From NCBI RefSeq assembly GCF_035621475.1, contig NZ_CP141799.1:4328501-4392500 (forward strand): a stretch of DNA of 64,000 bases, given 5' to 3'. The notes below the pieces were generated by a model that had not been told where the DNA came from, did no database searches, and worked only from the letters and a program-made list of their open reading frames with translations. Shown one piece after another: positions 21,539 to 31,877 of this stretch; within the stretch, counting starts at the first letter, position 1, and every line of letters begins with the position of its first letter. A program made the translations under genes and the position numbers. Source of the DNA: Pseudomonas paeninsulae. GTDB taxonomy: Bacteria > Pseudomonadota > Gammaproteobacteria > Pseudomonadales > Pseudomonadaceae.

Positions 21539-23230
21539 CTACGCCAGTTTCTTGTGCCGTACGCGGTGCGGCTGGGAGGCGGCGTCGCCGAGGCGTTTCT
21601 TGCGATCGGCCTCGTACTCGGTGTAGTTGCCCTCGAAGAACTCGATGTGCGAGTCGTCCTCGTACGCCAGGATGTGAGTGGCGACGCGATCGAGGAACCA
21701 GCGATCGTGAGAGATGACGATGGCCGCGCCAGGGAAGTCGAGCAGCGCTTCCTCCAGCGAACGCAGGGTTTCCACGTCGAGGTCGTTGGACGGTTCGTCG
21801 AGCAGCAGGACGTTGGCGCCCTCTTTCAGGGTCAGGGCCAGGTGCAGACGGCCACGCTCACCACCGGAGAGATCCTTGACGAACTTCTGCTGGTCGCCGC
21901 CCTTGAAGTTGAAGCGACCGACGTAGGTACGCGCCGGAATCTCGTAGTTGCCGATGCGAATCTGGTCGGAACCGTCGGAAATCATCTGGAACACCGACTT
22001 GCTGCCATCGAGGTCGTCGCGACTCTGGTCGACGCAGGCCAGCTGCACGGTTTCGCCGATCTCGATGCTGCCCGAGTCCGGCTGCTCCTTGCCCATGAGC
22101 ATGCGGAACAGGGTCGACTTACCGGCGCCGTTACCGCCGATCACCCCGACGATGGCGCCCTTGGGCATGCTGAACGACAGGTTGTCGATCAGTGCACGGT
22201 CGCCGTAAGCCTTGCTCACGTTGACGAAGTCGATGACCTTGTCACCCAGGCGCGGGCCGGCCGGGATATAGATCTCGTTGGTTTCACTGCGCTTCTGGAA
22301 TTCCTGCGACTGCAGTTCCTCGAAGCGCTGCAGGCGCGCCTTGGATTTCGACTGGCGCGCCTTGGCGCCTTGGCGCACCCACTCCAGCTCTTCCTTCATG
22401 GCCTTTTCGTGGGCCGATTGCTGCTTGGATTCCTGGGCCAGGCGATTCGACTTGGCCTCCAGCCAGCCGGAATAGTTGCCCTCGTAGGGGATACCGGCGC
22501 CGCGGTCGAGCTCGAGAATCCAGCCGGCGACGTTGTCGAGGAAGTACCGATCGTGGGTGATCGCCACCACGGTGCCGGGGAAGTCGTGGAGAAAATGCTC
22601 CAGCCAGGCCACCGAGTCGGCGTCCAGGTGGTTGGTCGGCTCGTCGAGCAGGAGCATGTCCGGCGCCGACAGCAGCAGGCGGCACAGCGCGACGCGGCGT
22701 TTTTCACCACCGGAAAGCACGCCGACCTTGGCATCCCAGGCTGGCAGACGCAGCGCATCGGCGGCGACTTCCAGCTGGCGCTCGAGGTTGTGGCCATCGC
22801 TGGCTTGCAGGATGGCTTCCAGCTTGGCCTGTTCGGCGGCCAGCTTGTCGAAGTCGGCATCCGGCTCGGCGTATTCGGCGTAGACCTGATCGAGGCGCGC
22901 CTGGGCGTCCTTGATCACGCTGACGGCTTCTTCGACCACTTCGCGCACGGTCTTGTTCGGGTCGAGTTGCGGTTCCTGCGGCAGGTAACCGACATTAAGG
23001 TCGGGCATCGGCCGGGCTTCGCCATCAAACTCGCTGTCGACACCCGCCATGATTTTCAACAGAGTGGATTTGCCCGAACCGTTGAGGCCGAGCACGCCGA
23101 TCTTGGCGCCAGGAAAAAACGACAGGGAAATGTTCTTGAGGATTTCCCGCTTCGGCGGCACTACTTTGCTCAGCCGGTGCATGGTGTAAACGTAAGAGCC
23201 TGTTTTGCCTGCTTTGTCACTTTTTGACAT
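21539..23230 (-). CDS. ettA: Energy-dependent translational throttle ATPase EttA, altered N-terminus
   Basis: ABC-F protein that binds the ribosomal E site and gates the first peptide bond according to ATP level. The 563-aa protein has two ABC domains: Walker [10 protein letters not shown] (near 50) and GGNGAGKST (near 350), signatures LSGGEKRRV and LSGGERGRL, Walker [13 protein letters not shown] and [12 protein letters not shown], and the PtIM linker ([15 protein letters not shown]...). Residues 1-11 ([11 protein letters not shown]) replace the usual short start before YVYTMHRL, making it several residues longer than typical. The mobile island begins directly upstream, so start codon and promoter may come from the island. 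Confidence 0.95.
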   Translation of the reverse strand: MSKSDKAGKTGSYVYTMHRLSKVVPPKREILKNISLSFFPGAKIGVLGLNGSGKSTLLKIMAGVDSEFDGEARPMPDLNVGYLPQEPQLDPNKTVREVVEEAVSVIKDAQARLDQVYAEYAEPDADFDKLAAEQAKLEAILQASDGHNLERQLEVAADALRLPAWDAKVGVLSGGEKRRVALCRLLLSAPDMLLLDEPTNHLDADSVAWLEHFLHDFPGTVVAITHDRYFLDNVAGWILELDRGAGIPYEGNYSGWLEAKSNRLAQESKQQSAHEKAMKEELEWVRQGAKARQSKSKARLQRFEELQSQEFQKRSETNEIYIPAGPRLGDKVIDFVNVSKAYGDRALIDNLSFSMPKGAIVGVIGGNGAGKSTLFRMLMGKEQPDSGSIEIGETVQLACVDQSRDDLDGSKSVFQMISDGSDQIRIGNYEIPARTYVGRFNFKGGDQQKFVKDLSGGERGRLHLALTLKEGANVLLLDEPSNDLDVETLRSLEEALLDFPGAAIVISHDRWFLDRVATHILAYEDDSHIEFFEGNYTEYEADRKKRLGDAASQPHRVRHKKLA

Positions 23231-23299
23231 GATTGTACTCGCCTTTAATCCTGTGTTTTCAGTGCTTTATGGTAGCGACAAGCGCTTAAATTCTGGAAA

Positions 23300-23318
23300 G
23301 CAAAACGTTAGGTTTTGC
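23300..23318. promoter_or_regulatory. Inverted repeat just upstream of ginA promoter
   Basis: GCAAAAC-GTTAG-GTTTTGC, a perfect 7-bp palindrome ending 1 bp before the -35 hexamer of the recombinase operon and about 70 bp from the ettA start. It could be an operator for the operon or part of the recombination (att) site. Confidence 0.45.
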
Positions 23319-23319
23319 G

Positions 23320-23347
23320 TTGACCTTAACTTGTTCCTGACTATACT
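23320..23347 (+). promoter_or_regulatory. Promoter of the ginABCD operon
   Basis: TTGACC (23320-23325), 16-nt spacer, TATACT (23342-23347); the ginA ATG follows at 23378 after GAGGGAG. A strong sigma-70-type match reading into the recombinase operon and away from ettA. Confidence 0.75.
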
Positions 23348-23377
23348 TAGAAAAGTTATTTTTTATGAGGGAGCAAT

Positions 23378-24643
23378 ATGGGTTTCCAGGTCATAGAGCA
23401 GGTGGTGAATGGTGCTCGTAGAAAGCTGCTGGTGCAAGACTACATCCCGGTTTACTACCCCAACCTCTACATGACCATGGAGCACTCGGGCAGAGCACTG
23501 GAAACAACAAAGAAGTACCTTGAGCATCTGGTTGTGCTTGAGCAGTTTCTAGTTTTTTCCTCTATTGATCTGATTTCCAACCTCGAACAGCACCCTCACA
23601 GCCAATACCTGAAAGACAACGAGCTTTCCAGATTTGTGTCGGACGCGGGGTTTAGCAAGGAAACCCTGGCCATGAAGTATGCGGGGATGCATTTGCATCC
23701 GACTGCCTACAAATCCGTTGGCAAAGTCCATGCGCAGCAGCGAATCGAGGCGGTACGCGACTATCTGGCCTTCCTCTATGACAAGTTGGGTGATCACTCA
23801 ACACGACATGAGGCGGTTGACGATCTGAAGAAGCGCATCAACCGCAAGATCAAAGCGGCCAGCCCTGCGTGGAAAAAAACGCGATTGGACGAAATGAAAG
23901 GACTGACAACCCAGGAGCGAGATCGATTGTTGGAGATTCTGCGCCCTGACAGTCCGATCAACCCCTTCGCTGATCCAGCTATTCGATTACGTAATTACAT
24001 CATTTTGCTGCTGGGTCTCGACATGGGGCTGCGACGCTCCGAGATGCTGCTGATCAAGACCAGCGATATTCACTGGCACAGTCGTCAACTAGCGGTGGTT
24101 AATCTGGAGGATGAGAGCCTCGATCCACGAACCATGGCCCCGCAATTCAAAACCCACGAACGCATGCTGGTGATGACCGATGACCTTTATGACGCAATCA
24201 CTGATTACGAATCGAAATATCGCCACAGAAAGCCCCGTAACGGCGCATCGCAAGCGAGAAAGCATCCGTTTTTGCTGGTGGCGCACAAGCGAAATGAGGG
24301 CGGACCGCTGACCATCAAGGCAGTTGATGGCGTTATGTCCAGGGTCCGAGAAAAAGCGCCGGAACTGGCTCATGTGCACCCGCATATTCTGAGGCATGAC
24401 GCGGTCTACACGATGCTAGAAAGCATGCGTGAGGAACTGGCAGCGCTCACGCCGGAGGATCGCACCACGCAAGTTCAAAAGACCCTCACATGGATGTTCG
24501 GCTGGAGTCCCGAATCGGACATGCCCGGCCGCTACGGCGCGAAGTTTTGGAAGGAAGAGGCGGACAAAGCGATACAGAGGCGGGCCGAGCGGTTTAAGGC
24601 CAACCGTCAGAAGGCCGGCACGACACAAGGAGGTTCAGAGTGA
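23378..24643 (+). CDS. ginA: GInt-type tyrosine recombinase GinA
   Basis: A 421-aa protein, first of three overlapping recombinase genes. It has an N-terminal SAM-like helical domain and a C-terminal catalytic part with LLGLDMGLRRSEMLLI (first catalytic Arg) and HPHILRHDAVYTML (the HxxR box). The final Tyr is probably in RYGAKFWKEEA. Three large recombinases plus a small fourth gene is the ginABCD arrangement described for GInt genomic islands. Strong ribosome-binding site (GAGGGAG) and promoter upstream. Confidence 0.82.
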   Translation: MGFQVIEQVVNGARRKLLVQDYIPVYYPNLYMTMEHSGRALETTKKYLEHLVVLEQFLVFSSIDLISNLEQHPHSQYLKDNELSRFVSDAGFSKETLAMKYAGMHLHPTAYKSVGKVHAQQRIEAVRDYLAFLYDKLGDHSTRHEAVDDLKKRINRKIKAASPAWKKTRLDEMKGLTTQERDRLLEILRPDSPINPFADPAIRLRNYIILLLGLDMGLRRSEMLLIKTSDIHWHSRQLAVVNLEDESLDPRTMAPQFKTHERMLVMTDDLYDAITDYESKYRHRKPRNGASQARKHPFLLVAHKRNEGGPLTIKAVDGVMSRVREKAPELAHVHPHILRHDAVYTMLESMREELAALTPEDRTTQVQKTLTWMFGWSPESDMPGRYGAKFWKEEADKAIQRRAERFKANRQKAGTTQGGSE

Positions 24644-26235
24644 AGATTGCCGTCGAAGCACTTCAGGCACCCACGAAGATCACCCTAGATGCGTGGCTGA
24701 ACACGCCTCGCCTAGCGAAATGCGGGAAGGTGTTCACACCCACCGAACCGATGTGGAAACCGGATCAATCGGCTAATCATTCAGTCAACTGGAAAGCAGC
24801 TGTTGCCTGCGTCTCGCTAGATTGGCAGCCTTGGTTGCACGCCGCCCTGGCGTACCGAATGGCCGATATGGCAGCGGGCACGGTTGCTAGCGCCGCCAGT
24901 GGGTTGTCGCGGGCTGCACAAGCTGGGCTTGACCCGCTCAACGAGGATCACCTGATCGATCTGCGGGAGCGCTTTAGCATTAGTGAGTTTAGTGTCATTG
25001 CCTCTTTCATGGCGTTTTGGCACGACTGCGAATCGCTCGAACAGCGCCCGTCGCAACCCCTGATCGATGCTTACCAGGCACTGCCTAGGAACAAGAAATC
25101 CAGCCACGATGTGATCCTCAGCCTGGACCCCGAACAAGGCCCGTTCACGCAGGTGGAGCAGGACGGTCTGTACCAATGGATACATGAGCAGTTTTGTCAC
25201 GGTCAGTTAGATCCCGAGCAGTACCTTTACCTGCGCTTGTTGATGATTTATGGGCCGCGAGGCACTCAGGCGCGAGCGCTGGTTTTTGGTGATTTCACGA
25301 AGAGCGATCAGGGCTGCAAGGTCAGGATGCCCTGGGCAAAGCAAAGATGGGACGAGGGAGGTTGGCGAGTAAAGTTCGAAACATTCAGTCTGGATGATGA
25401 CTTCTACCGCGTGGTGCAGGCCTGCAAGGCAATGGTACTGGCGCAACTCTGGCAAACGTATCCAGACGGTACCGATTGGAATGTAGCAATTGAGAATGTG
25501 CCCCTCTTTCGTCGGAAGCTGGATGATGAAACAGAACTTAGGGAGCGGGTGAATCCCCCTGTTTTGCTCGATAGTAACCTTCATAAAAGCCTCGAAGACG
25601 CGCCGCAGGCGATCTTTCATGCCGGAAAAAGCACGATCAATGCTTGGCTTGAGCGCATCGGGCGGATGGAGGGCTTTCCGATTTCGCCTCGCACCCATCA
25701 GCCGCTGATTGTGACGCGGGGTCACCGGTTCAGGCACACCCTCGGCACGGACCTGTCCAATGCGGGGATGAGTGAGTGGGCGATGGCCCGCGCATTGATG
25801 CACAAGGGTACTCAGACAGTGCGAAAGTACCGACAGGTGTCGGCAGAGTTGCTGGCGTTGATCGACGCGAAGATGACCGACCATCTGGCCTTGGTGGTGA
25901 ATGCGTTCACCGGGATCATCGTCACAGATCGCACCTCAGCGAAAAACGGGGAACTAGCGGATCGACTAATCGAGGATCTGGCGGTGTGTGGTGCGGATGC
26001 CGCCTGCCATCTCGATGCGCCGTTTACCTGTTACGCCTGCGGAAAGTTTCAGCCACTTCTGGACGCGGACCACAGTTCGGTTCTTGAGCGATTGGAACGT
26101 CGTCGGGAGCAAACCATTGCCACGGACAAAACCACCGGTGTGCTCTGGGATCGGGCCATTTTGGCTTGCCGCAAGGTGATTCTGGATTGTGAGGCCATGC
26201 GCCGATCATCGGGTTCTGGGAGGACAGAAGAATGA
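24640..26235 (+). CDS. ginB: GInt-type tyrosine recombinase GinB
   Basis: A 531-aa protein beginning at GTG inside a 4-nt GTGA overlap with ginA. The catalytic half shows LMIYGPRGTQARALVFGDF (Arg I region), TRGHRFRHTLGTDLSNAGMS (HxxR box) and ALMHKGTQTVRKYRQVS (terminal Tyr). The C-terminus adds a cysteine cluster (VCGADAACH, TCYACGKFQPLL) that may bind metal. The overlapping start couples its translation to ginA, consistent with a recombinase complex of fixed stoichiometry. Confidence 0.82.
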   Translation: MKIAVEALQAPTKITLDAWLNTPRLAKCGKVFTPTEPMWKPDQSANHSVNWKAAVACVSLDWQPWLHAALAYRMADMAAGTVASAASGLSRAAQAGLDPLNEDHLIDLRERFSISEFSVIASFMAFWHDCESLEQRPSQPLIDAYQALPRNKKSSHDVILSLDPEQGPFTQVEQDGLYQWIHEQFCHGQLDPEQYLYLRLLMIYGPRGTQARALVFGDFTKSDQGCKVRMPWAKQRWDEGGWRVKFETFSLDDDFYRVVQACKAMVLAQLWQTYPDGTDWNVAIENVPLFRRKLDDETELRERVNPPVLLDSNLHKSLEDAPQAIFHAGKSTINAWLERIGRMEGFPISPRTHQPLIVTRGHRFRHTLGTDLSNAGMSEWAMARALMHKGTQTVRKYRQVSAELLALIDAKMTDHLALVVNAFTGIIVTDRTSAKNGELADRLIEDLAVCGADAACHLDAPFTCYACGKFQPLLDADHSSVLERLERRREQTIATDKTTGVLWDRAILACRKVILDCEAMRRSSGSGRTEE

Positions 26236-28466
26236 CTGAAGCGTTTGATTCTGAACCGTCTGAACCAACGAGCAACATTGTTGATTTTAAGCCCAGGAGC
26301 CAACTGGCTGCGGAGGCTCAGCTCGCGGCGTTTATCGAATGGGCAAAACAGACCCTGCCCAAAGGCATTCCCAATCGAGTTCACGCGAGCATTCGCTGGG
26401 AAGACGGCAGTTGGCACTCGCATGGCATCCAATCCTCTAGCTTCACGGCGCTCGGATCGACCAAAACCGCCCCAAAGGCGATGCAGGTACCCTTCACCGA
26501 GTTAGCCAAAGCAATGGTGGTGTACCGAAGGGTGTATTTGCAGAAAAAGGACATCGGTCATTGGCTGTACCCCCTGAAGGCGCTGGAAGCCGCCCTATTC
26601 GAGTTGACCGGCACGCTGGATGTGACGCGGGTGTCCGCCGCTGTCTGTAATAAAGCGTGCGACCACCTGAACCGTCACAGGACAAAAGGCAATAACGCAT
26701 ACAGACACAGTAAGGCACTTGAGGCCATCATCACCCTGATGCGGAACAAAAAACTGCTCAAGTCGGATTTCCGGTGGACATCTCCGCTGACGCAGAGGCC
26801 GAGTGGCACGCTCAAGCAGCAAAAAGAAGATCGGGAAAATAAGCTGCCCAACCCTAAAGCGATCAAGGCCCTCGGGGAAGTGTTCAATAACGAATTGACC
26901 CGCTCCCTCGATATCGTTGTGACATCCGCATGTGCGCTGTTGCTGAGTGCTCCTAGTCGCGTGGGTGAATTGGCGGATGTTGAATTGGATTTCCTAGTAT
27001 TCAAAGAGGATACCCAAGGCAACCAGCGCATGTTCTTGCGCTGGTACGCGGAAAAGAAAAACCAGGTAACGCTGAAGCCCGTCATTACGCCTGAGATGGA
27101 GCCGGTCGTCGAGCGGGCCATCACGTTACTGAAACCGATCACCGATGAGGCGCGGGCTTACGCCGCCTGGCTGGAGGATCATCCCGATGAGTTTCCGCCC
27201 CATGAAGGACTGCCACCCAAGGGGCCTGATGAACCGCTCACGTACACCGAAGCCTGTGCCGCGCTGAAACTCAGCGTTGGTGACGGCCCGCGAAGGAGAT
27301 TCAATCAAAAACTCCTGATATGCATGGAGAAGCAAAAGGCGCTCAGCCCCGTCGCCCGAGCCCTATTGGCCGAGATCCGAGACGGGTGGGATTTCAGCGC
27401 GGGGAAGCGCATATATGTTGAGGGCAGGATAGAGAGCTTTGAATTTGACGACCGGTGTGTGATCACGCTGCGCAAGCTCAATGTACTGTTGCGGGAAAAG
27501 TATCTTCCAAAGGATTTTCCATACACCACGCCGTACACGGAGGGCAAAGCTCGGGTGAAGTACCGTGATGCGTTGTTCACCGTGCGCACGGGAGCGCTGG
27601 CTGAAGACGCAGGTGGCATTACTGTGACACACGGGTTTGGCGTGGAGATCGCAGCGAACGCTAACCGCCTAAGTATACAATTAGGCGGTTCGACCGACCC
27701 GAAAAAGAAAAGCCTGTTCGAGCGCTATGGCTACTCCGGCGTCACGGTCAATACACATGCGTTTCGGCACGAATTGAACACGCAGATGCACCGCGCGGGC
27801 CTGTCGCAGCTCCTGATTGACGCCTTCTCCGGGCGCACGACGTTGGGGTCGGTCTACAACCATGAAACCGTCGAGGAACGCACCCAAAGGGTTGCGGATT
27901 ACCACCCACAAACCAAGCACAGCACCGCTGCTCAGCGTCTGGAAAAGGTCAAAACCAATCAGCCGCTTAACCTGATTGAGGTGAGAGAACTACGCGAGGG
28001 TGAGCAGGACCGCATTATCCATCTAACTCCTTACGGCGTTTGTGTGCACAACTTTGCTTCCGAGCCCTGCCCGAAAATGGGCGCCTGTTTGGACTGCGGG
28101 CGGCTCGGTTGCGTCAAAGGGGATGACATAAAGCTGAGCAATCTTAAGGAAGAACGCGACGACCTTAAACGTCGTCTCGATAAAGCCCTGGATGCGCAGT
28201 CTCGGGGTGTATTTGGGGCATCGGAGTCGGCCAAAAAACTGGGTGAGAAGCTCTTTAAGTGCGAGGCGCTCATCCAAATGCTGGAAGACCCCGAACTCGA
28301 AAACGGTGCCATCGTGTGGAACGCCGATAACGGTTGGACGCTGACCAAGAACGCCGCCGCAATGTCGGGGCTGATCGAAGTCAAAGTCATTGAAGCGAAC
28401 CAGGCACAAGAGGCGTTACCATCGTTGGATGACGTCTTGGCTTTGCTGGATGAGATCGAGGGTTAA
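26232..28466 (+). CDS. ginC: GInt-type tyrosine recombinase GinC
   Basis: The largest recombinase (744 aa), starting in a 4-nt ATGA overlap with ginB. Catalytic motifs: CALLLSAPSRVGELADVELD (Arg I), TVNTHAFRHELNTQMHRAGLS (HxxR) and GRTTLGSVYNHETVEER (Tyr). A C-terminal extension holds a cysteine cluster (CVHNFASEPCPKMGACLDCGRLGCV) and then a coiled-coil-like stretch. Length and order fit GinC of GInt islands. Confidence 0.82.
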   Translation: MTEAFDSEPSEPTSNIVDFKPRSQLAAEAQLAAFIEWAKQTLPKGIPNRVHASIRWEDGSWHSHGIQSSSFTALGSTKTAPKAMQVPFTELAKAMVVYRRVYLQKKDIGHWLYPLKALEAALFELTGTLDVTRVSAAVCNKACDHLNRHRTKGNNAYRHSKALEAIITLMRNKKLLKSDFRWTSPLTQRPSGTLKQQKEDRENKLPNPKAIKALGEVFNNELTRSLDIVVTSACALLLSAPSRVGELADVELDFLVFKEDTQGNQRMFLRWYAEKKNQVTLKPVITPEMEPVVERAITLLKPITDEARAYAAWLEDHPDEFPPHEGLPPKGPDEPLTYTEACAALKLSVGDGPRRRFNQKLLICMEKQKALSPVARALLAEIRDGWDFSAGKRIYVEGRIESFEFDDRCVITLRKLNVLLREKYLPKDFPYTTPYTEGKARVKYRDALFTVRTGALAEDAGGITVTHGFGVEIAANANRLSIQLGGSTDPKKKSLFERYGYSGVTVNTHAFRHELNTQMHRAGLSQLLIDAFSGRTTLGSVYNHETVEERTQRVADYHPQTKHSTAAQRLEKVKTNQPLNLIEVRELREGEQDRIIHLTPYGVCVHNFASEPCPKMGACLDCGRLGCVKGDDIKLSNLKEERDDLKRRLDKALDAQSRGVFGASESAKKLGEKLFKCEALIQMLEDPELENGAIVWNADNGWTLTKNAAAMSGLIEVKVIEANQAQEALPSLDDVLALLDEIEG

Positions 28467-28468
28467 CG

Positions 28469-28867
28469 ATGGGGCATTTAACACCAAAGGATGAGAAACG
28501 CATCATTAAGCTGATTGAGGAATGGTCAGAGCCGAAGCTGACCTGGCCTTTGCTCGTTGAGGCCTGCAAAGAAAAACTGGGTATCAGTCGTGCTCGCCAG
28601 TCCCTGATGAATCTACCTGCCGTGGATTTAGCGATGAAGAACTGCAAGGCGGCATTGAAGGCTCAGAAGCTGAAGCCGGGCTGGATTAGCGATATTCAGG
28701 CAGCCAACGAGCAGATTGAGAAACTGACAGCGACCAATCAGAAGCTGTCAGCTGCTGTTCGAGATATGTACCGCCGGTTTTTGATCTGGCAAGCCAATGC
28801 GGATATGCACGGGCTAACGCAATCGATGTTGGAGCAGCCGGTTTCACAGCTTCAAAAGAAGACCTGA
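28469..28867 (+). CDS. ginD: GInt accessory protein GinD (HTH/coiled coil)
   Basis: A 132-aa protein starting 2 nt after ginC. The N-terminal part (EEWSEPKLTWPLLVEACKEKLGISRARQSL, residues about 17-46) looks like a winged or HTH DNA-binding domain. Residues about 75-110 (NEQIEKLTATNQKLSAAVRDMYRRF) form a coiled coil. Small fourth gene of the ginABCD set, needed for recombination in described GInts. The gene ends the operon; a umuD relic starts within a few bases. Confidence 0.78.
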   Translation: MGHLTPKDEKRIIKLIEEWSEPKLTWPLLVEACKEKLGISRARQSLMNLPAVDLAMKNCKAALKAQKLKPGWISDIQAANEQIEKLTATNQKLSAAVRDMYRRFLIWQANADMHGLTQSMLEQPVSQLQKKT

Positions 28868-28870
28868 TCC

Positions 28871-28996
28871 GGTGTTCAGAAACTTATACCTGGAAAAACT
28901 CATGGCAGCTACGCCCTGAAATTCGAGCACTCGGACCATGCTCCGCGCTACGTTCTGGAAGGGGACGAGTTGATGATACGGGGCGTCGCGCCCCAT
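28871..28996 (+). pseudogene. umuD-like 3' fragment
   Basis: Reading the frame from 28874 gives VQKLIPGKTHGSYALKFEH followed by [18 protein letters not shown], which matches the C-terminus of the intact umuD at 33978-34409 ([18 protein letters not shown]). The N-terminal part with the cleavage site and catalytic Ser is missing. The fragment begins right after the ginD stop, so umuD-like cargo was probably once joined directly to the gin module. Confidence 0.75.
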
Positions 28997-29271
28997 CACC
29001 GATCAGTATTTCGGCAGCTTGGAAAACCCAACTTTTTCAACAGAACCGGCCGATTTCTGCCTGTTTTGGTGGGCCGGAGTCGGCCAAAAGCAGCCGTACG
29101 CCAATAGCCACTTCCGGCACACTCTAGTTGAAGGTGCAGCTGGACCTGAACGATCTGGTGCAGCAGCTGACACTGATAACGCTCTAATCTGGACTGAGCA
29201 GCTGACAGCCGACTATTGCATAGGTCTATCGGGTCAGTATATCGGAGGAGTGGCTCGGTCTGATCGCATGG
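28997..29271. other. Non-coding stretch between umuD relic and IS21
   Basis: No supported gene. It contains GGCCGGAGTCGGCCAAAAGC (about 29072), a self-complementary motif also seen near 38,440-38,465 and 46,124-46,175, which looks like a recurrent cargo boundary or terminator in this island. Confidence 0.45.
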
Positions 29272-29465
29272 TGTTGGCGCTGATGGAAAATTGACCCACC
29301 CTGCCGATTGAAATTTGACCCAGGGCGGATTGCTGATTTCTTTACCAGCAACTGTGGATAAGTCTATCAACGCAGCTGCTCTTGATCCCCCTCTTTCGTT
29401 AGCCCAGTTCAGTTGTTGAAAACCTGCCGCATGCTGTCATGCAGCAGGCCACTCGTTCGGCATGG

Positions 29466-30293
29466 TCAAAACGGTTCGTCGTCCTCCGGTTCCTGGCCAG
29501 CCTTACGTTTTCGTTCCCGTGATTTGATCTTTGCCTGGGCCGCCAAGCTGCTGTGTTGCAAGCGATAGGACTCGTTGCCGGTTTCGACGATGTGGCAGTG
29601 GTGGGTTAGCCGATCCAGTAGGGCGGTGGTCATCTTGGCGTCGCCGAACACGCTCGACCATTCGGCGAAGCTCAGGTTGGTGGTGATCACCACGCTGGTG
29701 TGTTCGTACAGCTTGGACAGCAGGTGAAACAACAGGGCGCCGCCGGCCTGGCTGAACGGCAGATAGCCCAGCTCGTCGAGGATGACCAGATCCATGCGCT
29801 GCAGGGCCTGAGCGATCCGCCCGGCTTTGCCGTCGTGCTTCTCGCGCTCCAGCAGATTGACCAGATCGACCGTGGAGTAGAAGCGCACGCGCTTGCCGTG
29901 CCGGGTGATGCCGGACACGGCCAGCGCGGTGGCCAGGTGGGTTTTACCGGTGCCTGGCCCACCGATCAGTACCACGTTCTGCGCGGTGTCGGTAAAGGCT
30001 AGGCTGGCCAGCTCGCTGATCAGGCGGGCGTCGGCGCTGGAGGAGCTGAAGTCGAAGCCGGCCAGATCGCGGTGCATCGGCAGCTTGGCCATGTTCATTT
30101 GGTGGCTCACCGAGCGCATGGCGCGATCTGTGTGTTCTTGTTCCAGCAGGTGTTCGAGCAGCCACTTGGACGAGGCTGTGTTCGACTCACCCTGCGCAGT
30201 CAACTCCGCCCAGGCAGTGGCCATGCCGTGCAGGCGCAGCTCCTTGAGTTCCGCCATGAGATCACGCATGACCGGTCTCCTCGGTCTGGCCAC
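29466..30293 (-). CDS. istB: IS21 helper ATPase IstB
   Basis: A 275-aa AAA+ ATPase of the DnaC/IstB group: P loop [16 protein letters not shown], Walker [14 protein letters not shown], and the C-terminal [14 protein letters not shown] tail. IstB activates the transposase and helps choose the target. It overlaps istA by 32 nt, as in IS21 elements. Intact. Confidence 0.95.
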   Translation of the reverse strand: MARPRRPVMRDLMAELKELRLHGMATAWAELTAQGESNTASSKWLLEHLLEQEHTDRAMRSVSHQMNMAKLPMHRDLAGFDFSSSSADARLISELASLAFTDTAQNVVLIGGPGTGKTHLATALAVSGITRHGKRVRFYSTVDLVNLLEREKHDGKAGRIAQALQRMDLVILDELGYLPFSQAGGALLFHLLSKLYEHTSVVITTNLSFAEWSSVFGDAKMTTALLDRLTHHCHIVETGNESYRLQHSSLAAQAKIKSRERKRKAGQEPEDDEPF

Positions 30294-31770
30294 GCAGGCG
30301 GTCGTAGCGCGCCGTGTTGGCCATGGGGACTTCCTTGAGCGACAAGTGGGTCTCGACGCTGGGCGGTGGCTCAGCCGCTGTCAGGCGCGCCACGACATTG
30401 AGGATATGTTCGGCGCTCAGGCTGCCGCTCTCCAGTACCAGGTCAACGGCCACCAGCACGGCATCGAGACCGGCGACCGGTACGGCAGCCAGGACTTGCG
30501 CCATGATCCGGTCACCGCCGGCATGCCGGCCCAAACCGTGCTTGAGCTGACGCAGCGGCGCTGGCAGATCGGCAAAGGGCGCGCCGTTACGCAGCGCGCC
30601 GGGCTTGCGCTCGATCAGCGGGATGTAGTGCTGCCAGTCATAGCTGACCTGGTCGCGGTCCAGCAAACGCCCGTGGTTGGCGATCAGTGCGTCATCCGCG
30701 ACTACTTCGATTCGGGTCGTATACAAACGGCTGCTGACCCACTTACCTGCGTACTCACAAGGCACCGAGTAGCGGTTGCGCCCGACGCTGACCAGGCAGG
30801 TGCTGGAAACCCGTGCCGCCCGCTCGACGTAACCATCGAAGGGCGCAGGCATAGGCATCAGTTCGGCCCGCTCCAACTCCAGCACCTCGGCCACGCTCAG
30901 GCCGCCGTATTGCGGGTGCGCCAGCTCGCTCCAGAGTGCCCGGCAGCGCTGGCCCAGCCAGGCATTGAGTTCTTCGAAGGAGTGAAATTGATGATCTTGG
31001 GCGTCTAACCAGATACGCCTGCGGCTGTCCTGCACGTTCTTTTCAACGATGCCCTTTTCCCAACCCGAGGCGACGTTGCAGAAGTCCGGGTCGAACAGGT
31101 AATGCGCGCACATCACCGCGAAGCGCGCATTCACCGTGCGGCCTTTGCCCTTGTTGACCTTGTCGACGGCGGTCTTCATGTTGTCGTAGATGCCCCGGCG
31201 CGGCACGCCACCCAACGCGCCGAACGCTCGCGTATGGGCGTCGAACAGCATCTCGTGGCCCTGGCTCGGATATGCCACCAGCCAGAACGCACGGCTGGCG
31301 CACAGCTTCAGGTGCGCCACCTGCATGCGCCGGTAAATGCCGCCGATCAGCAAACCCTCTTCGCTCCAGTCGAACTGAAACGCCTCGCCCAAGGCAAAGG
31401 TCAGCGGCACAAAGGCCTGCAACGCCTTGCCCTGCTCACCACGCCAGGCACGGACAAACGCGGTGAGCTGGCTATAGCCACCGTCGTACCCCTCGGCTTT
31501 GATTTGCGCCAACAGCGCCTTGGCACTGCGCCGCTGTTGCTTGGGCCGCAGCGAATCGGCTTTTAGCGCCTGCTCCAGCGTGGAGTGAAAAGCACTCAGC
31601 TTGTTGAAAATGGCCTTACGCAGGTACACCGGCTGCTTCGCCTCCGGTGCTCTGACCCACTTGCGAATCGTGTTGCGCGCCAACCCCGTGCGCTTGGCTA
31701 TCTCATGCAGCGACAGCTTGTCGCGGAAGTACATCCGGCGAATTTTGCCCATCATTTCCATACTGATCAC
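30262..31770 (-). CDS. istA: IS21 transposase IstA
   Basis: A 502-aa DDE transposase: N-terminal HTH ([21 protein letters not shown]), integrase core with the first Asp in [14 protein letters not shown], the second in [11 protein letters not shown] and Glu in [13 protein letters not shown], then the C-terminal domain. Intact; presumably active with IstB. Confidence 0.95.
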   Translation of the reverse strand: MISMEMMGKIRRMYFRDKLSLHEIAKRTGLARNTIRKWVRAPEAKQPVYLRKAIFNKLSAFHSTLEQALKADSLRPKQQRRSAKALLAQIKAEGYDGGYSQLTAFVRAWRGEQGKALQAFVPLTFALGEAFQFDWSEEGLLIGGIYRRMQVAHLKLCASRAFWLVAYPSQGHEMLFDAHTRAFGALGGVPRRGIYDNMKTAVDKVNKGKGRTVNARFAVMCAHYLFDPDFCNVASGWEKGIVEKNVQDSRRRIWLDAQDHQFHSFEELNAWLGQRCRALWSELAHPQYGGLSVAEVLELERAELMPMPAPFDGYVERAARVSSTCLVSVGRNRYSVPCEYAGKWVSSRLYTTRIEVVADDALIANHGRLLDRDQVSYDWQHYIPLIERKPGALRNGAPFADLPAPLRQLKHGLGRHAGGDRIMAQVLAAVPVAGLDAVLVAVDLVLESGSLSAEHILNVVARLTAAEPPPSVETHLSLKEVPMANTARYDRLRGQTEETGHA

Positions 31771-31877
31771 CCTGTGTTCTCCTGCTCAAAAATTGAGCAG
31801 GAGCAGTTGAACACCTGGGTCAGTTTTCAGTCGGCAGAACAGCCTCTACTGGGTCAGTTTTCGGTCAGCGGCAACAG

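Larger units (their letters stand above)
29272..31876 (-). mobile_element. IS21-family insertion sequence (complete), first type
   Basis: A 2605-bp element with istA and istB on the minus strand. Ends are imperfect inverted repeats: TGTTGGCGCTGATGGAAAA at 29272 and, reversed from 31876, TGTTGCCGCTGACCGAAAA, both followed by an (A)TTGACCCA-type subrepeat that recurs inside, as in IS21 ends. I find no clear target duplication, so the flanks may have rearranged after insertion. Related end sequences lie at 36,736 and 53,362. Confidence 0.88.

Noticed and set aside
21470..23227. 585-codon plus-strand ORF
   Set aside because: Antisense to ettA; it also runs through the ettA terminator.
29272..31876. 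Target-site duplication for the first IS21
   Set aside because: Flanks (...CGCATGG and GTCAGTC...) do not match, so no duplication is claimed.
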